A program made the translations under genes and the position numbers. The notes beneath the pieces were generated by a model. The model was not told the DNA's origin. It was given only the letters and a program-made list of their open reading frames with translations, and did not search any database. A DNA stretch of 39,434 bases from Pseudomonas haemolytica (GTDB lineage: Bacteria > Pseudomonadota > Gammaproteobacteria > Pseudomonadales > Pseudomonadaceae): positions 1 to 39,434 of the forward strand of contig NZ_VOIW01000012.1 of assembly GCF_009659625.1 (NCBI RefSeq). Reading direction: 5' to 3'. Shown here one piece after another: positions 38,387-39,434 of this stretch (its first letter is position 1; the number at the start of each line of letters is the position of its first letter).

Positions 38387-38656
38387 ATGAAAGCGTTATT
38401 AGTTATGGCCCTCAGCAGCTTGTGCGCCACCGCCGCCCTGGCCGACGAAGCCCCGACTGAGCTGGCCAGCCACAACGCCCCAATTGTTGAGGACTACACC
38501 TACAGCACTCACTTGGATGTAGCCAAAGTATTGTCCATGAGCAGTATTCCGGAAGTATGCGAAGTTGTGCCGGTAAAAATGGAATATGAAGACTCACAAG
38601 GTCAGCGTCATATTCTCAACTATCAAGTAATGGGCAACGGTTGCTCTAACGGCTAA
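38387..38656 (+). CDS. DUF2790 family secreted small protein
   Basis: Encodes 89 residues. A Sec signal peptide (MKALLVMALSSLCATAALA, cleaved before DEAPTE) leads to a mature domain of about 70 residues with EDYTYSTHLDVAKVLSMS, VCEVVPVKMEYEDSQG and the ending YQVMGNGCSNG. Two Cys (VCEVV and GNGCSNG) could form a disulfide. This matches the DUF2790 family, which is common in several copies in Pseudomonas and has no known function. Start 38387 is fixed by the signal peptide and an upstream GAAGAAGG; it is divergent from acs. Confidence 0.88.
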   Translation: MKALLVMALSSLCATAALADEAPTELASHNAPIVEDYTYSTHLDVAKVLSMSSIPEVCEVVPVKMEYEDSQGQRHILNYQVMGNGCSNG

Positions 38657-38682
38657 CAACTTCTCACGCTGGATTCTTACTT

Positions 38683-38706
38683 GCCGCAAGAAATTGTTCT
38701 TGCGGC
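38683..38706. terminator. Hairpin after the DUF2790 gene
   Basis: GCCGCAAGAA and TTCTTGCGGC form a perfect 10-bp stem with an ATTG tetraloop, 27 bp after the stop. It lacks a T tract on either strand, so it may be an RNA-end stabiliser or a weak terminator. Confidence 0.5.
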
Positions 38707-38737
38707 CAAGAACCGGCCCTTGGAACAAAGCGGTTCA

Positions 38738-38770
38738 AATGTGAGAGAGCTTGCTCCCGCTAACGGTGTC
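38738..38770. repeat. Degenerate single REP element F
   Basis: AAATGTGAGAGAGCTTGCTCCCGCTAACGGTG follows the left half of the REP core with several changes (GAGAGAGC for GGAGGGGGC); no inverted partner follows. It is a decayed REP remnant. Confidence 0.6.
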
Positions 38771-39230
38771 AGTCATCACCCAGCCCCAAGCCCTCCCTTC
38801 CTTCTCTCAAAAAGCCTTCCCCTGCCCCCCACACAATAAATAGCCCACCGCCCGTCAAAAATTTCCTACCCCATCAACCCCCCGCAAACCCTCACTCTCG
38901 CTCAAATAGCCGCCTTTTTGTCTCTTATCCGAGACCATCAGCCACAACACAACGCCGATTTTTTCCTTATAATGCGCGGGTAAATCGGGCCTGCAATATC
39001 CCTTTACACTGGGATGAAGAGCCAGACTTGAGGCATTCCGCTGGAGCGAGCACCTACTGCTCCGCACCTCAAGCCTCACGCAGAGCACCCGTAGCCCTAT
39101 TCCGTTTAATGCGTGCGCTAGCTGCAACAAACGATTCCTTAAGATCCACCGGGCCCTGGGGCCGTGTGAACACCCAACCATCCGGTTTCACACGGGCACC
39201 TTTGAGCCCTCACGCAGGAGACGACACGTC
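38771..39230 (+). other. Long leader/promoter region of nrdB
   Basis: No gene is supported in these 460 bases. A perfect -10 box TATAAT lies at 38968-38973 with a poor -35, giving a leader of about 250 nt. A 9-bp stem CCGTGTGAA/TTCACACGG (39163-39196) precedes the AGGAG site, and CTCACGCAG occurs at 39075-39083 and again just before the Shine-Dalgarno. Bases 38780-38930 are strongly C/T-biased. No clear NrdR box is seen. The open frame at 39028-39237 lacks a ribosome-binding site. Confidence 0.5.
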
Positions 39231-39434
39231 ATGCTGAGCTGGGACGAATTCGACAAAGAAGAAGAAGGCGAAGTAGCCGCCAAAGGCGCTAACGCCGGCC
39301 ACGCCACCGAAGCCAACATGGACCGCCTCGACGGTGCCGGCGCCGCTGCCGCCTTGGAAGCGCGCAATGTGACCGCCAACGACTCCGCCGCGATCATCCG
39401 CGCCAAGGCTGCCCTGGACAAACTCGACGTCGCC
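39231..39434 (+). CDS. nrdB: Ribonucleoside-diphosphate reductase beta subunit (partial, 5' end)
   Basis: The first 68 codons are present; the gene runs off the window. MLSWDEFDKEEEGE is the N-terminus I know from Pseudomonas class Ia NrdB, followed by the low-complexity Ala-rich extension (GAGAAAALEARNVTANDSAAI) that pseudomonads carry before the ferritin-like core. NrdB holds the diiron-tyrosyl radical for dNTP synthesis; the iron ligands and Tyr lie beyond the window. AGGAG stands 9-10 bases before the ATG. nrdA is not upstream, so it must lie downstream or elsewhere. Confidence 0.85.
   Translation, partial: MLSWDEFDKEEEGEVAAKGANAGHATEANMDRLDGAGAAAALEARNVTANDSAAIIRAKAALDKLDVA

Noticed and set aside
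38855..39181. Minus-strand 108-codon frame upstream of nrdB
   Set aside because: It covers the nrdB promoter and leader on the opposite strand, lacks a ribosome-binding site and resembles no protein.
39028..39237. 69-codon open frame in the nrdB leader
   Set aside because: It has no Shine-Dalgarno, runs over the nrdB start codon in another frame, and its composition is that of translated structured RNA.

Overview
The window is chromosomal DNA from a Pseudomonas of the fluorescens group. The evidence is a backbone in the order known from P. aeruginosa PAO1 (acs, aotJQMOP-argR, aruCFGDB, a small conserved gene, aruE, alaS, lysC, rsmA/csrA, tRNAs, mgtE), a fluorescens-type 62-residue RsmA, an AmrZ regulator, DUF2790 and NrdB proteins of Pseudomonas type, and several REP elements with the GTGGGAGGGGGCTTGC core typical of this group. 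Function names rest on recognition of motifs and remembered family sequences; no database search was run.

Layout. 1-480: non-coding DNA and tRNA-Arg(CCT). 640-1221: two tiny membrane-protein genes behind a good sigma-54 promoter. 1604-1930: amrZ, convergent with the Mg2+ channel gene mgtE (2030-3472), which has a 150-nt leader holding two short candidate leader ORFs. 3787-4288: a tRNA operon (Ser-GCT, Arg-ACG, Arg-ACG) with clear promoter and terminator. 4308-9777, minus strand: csrA/rsmA, lysC, alaS, ltaE. 9972-10761, plus strand: FMN riboswitch and a lumazine synthase gene. 10832-18663, minus strand: the arginine succinyltransferase (AST/aru) catabolic operon. 18964-29993, plus strand: two giant paralogous genes for dermonecrotic-toxin-like (DUF6543-like) leucine-rich-repeat proteins of 1671 and 1961 residues. 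30002-35338, minus strand: argR and the aot arginine/ornithine ABC transporter operon. 36034-37989, minus strand: acs. 38387-38656: a DUF2790 secreted peptide gene. 39231 to the edge: the 5' end of nrdB.

How it works together. aotJQMP imports arginine and ornithine, ArgR senses the supply, and aruCFGDBE degrades arginine to glutamate and succinate; matches to the ArgR half-site (TGTCGC-N8-AA) lie before both aotJ and aruC. The main accessory element is the toxin-like pair, which sits exactly between argR and aruC on the opposite strand. Both proteins share an N-terminal toxin-like region with a conserved hydrophobic stretch, a long middle region, and a C-terminal array of about 300-residue LRR modules (two in the first, three in the second). 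Neither ends in a recognisable NEL E3-ligase domain, and no immunity, chaperone or secretion gene adjoins them. This is the most interesting and least explained part of the window.
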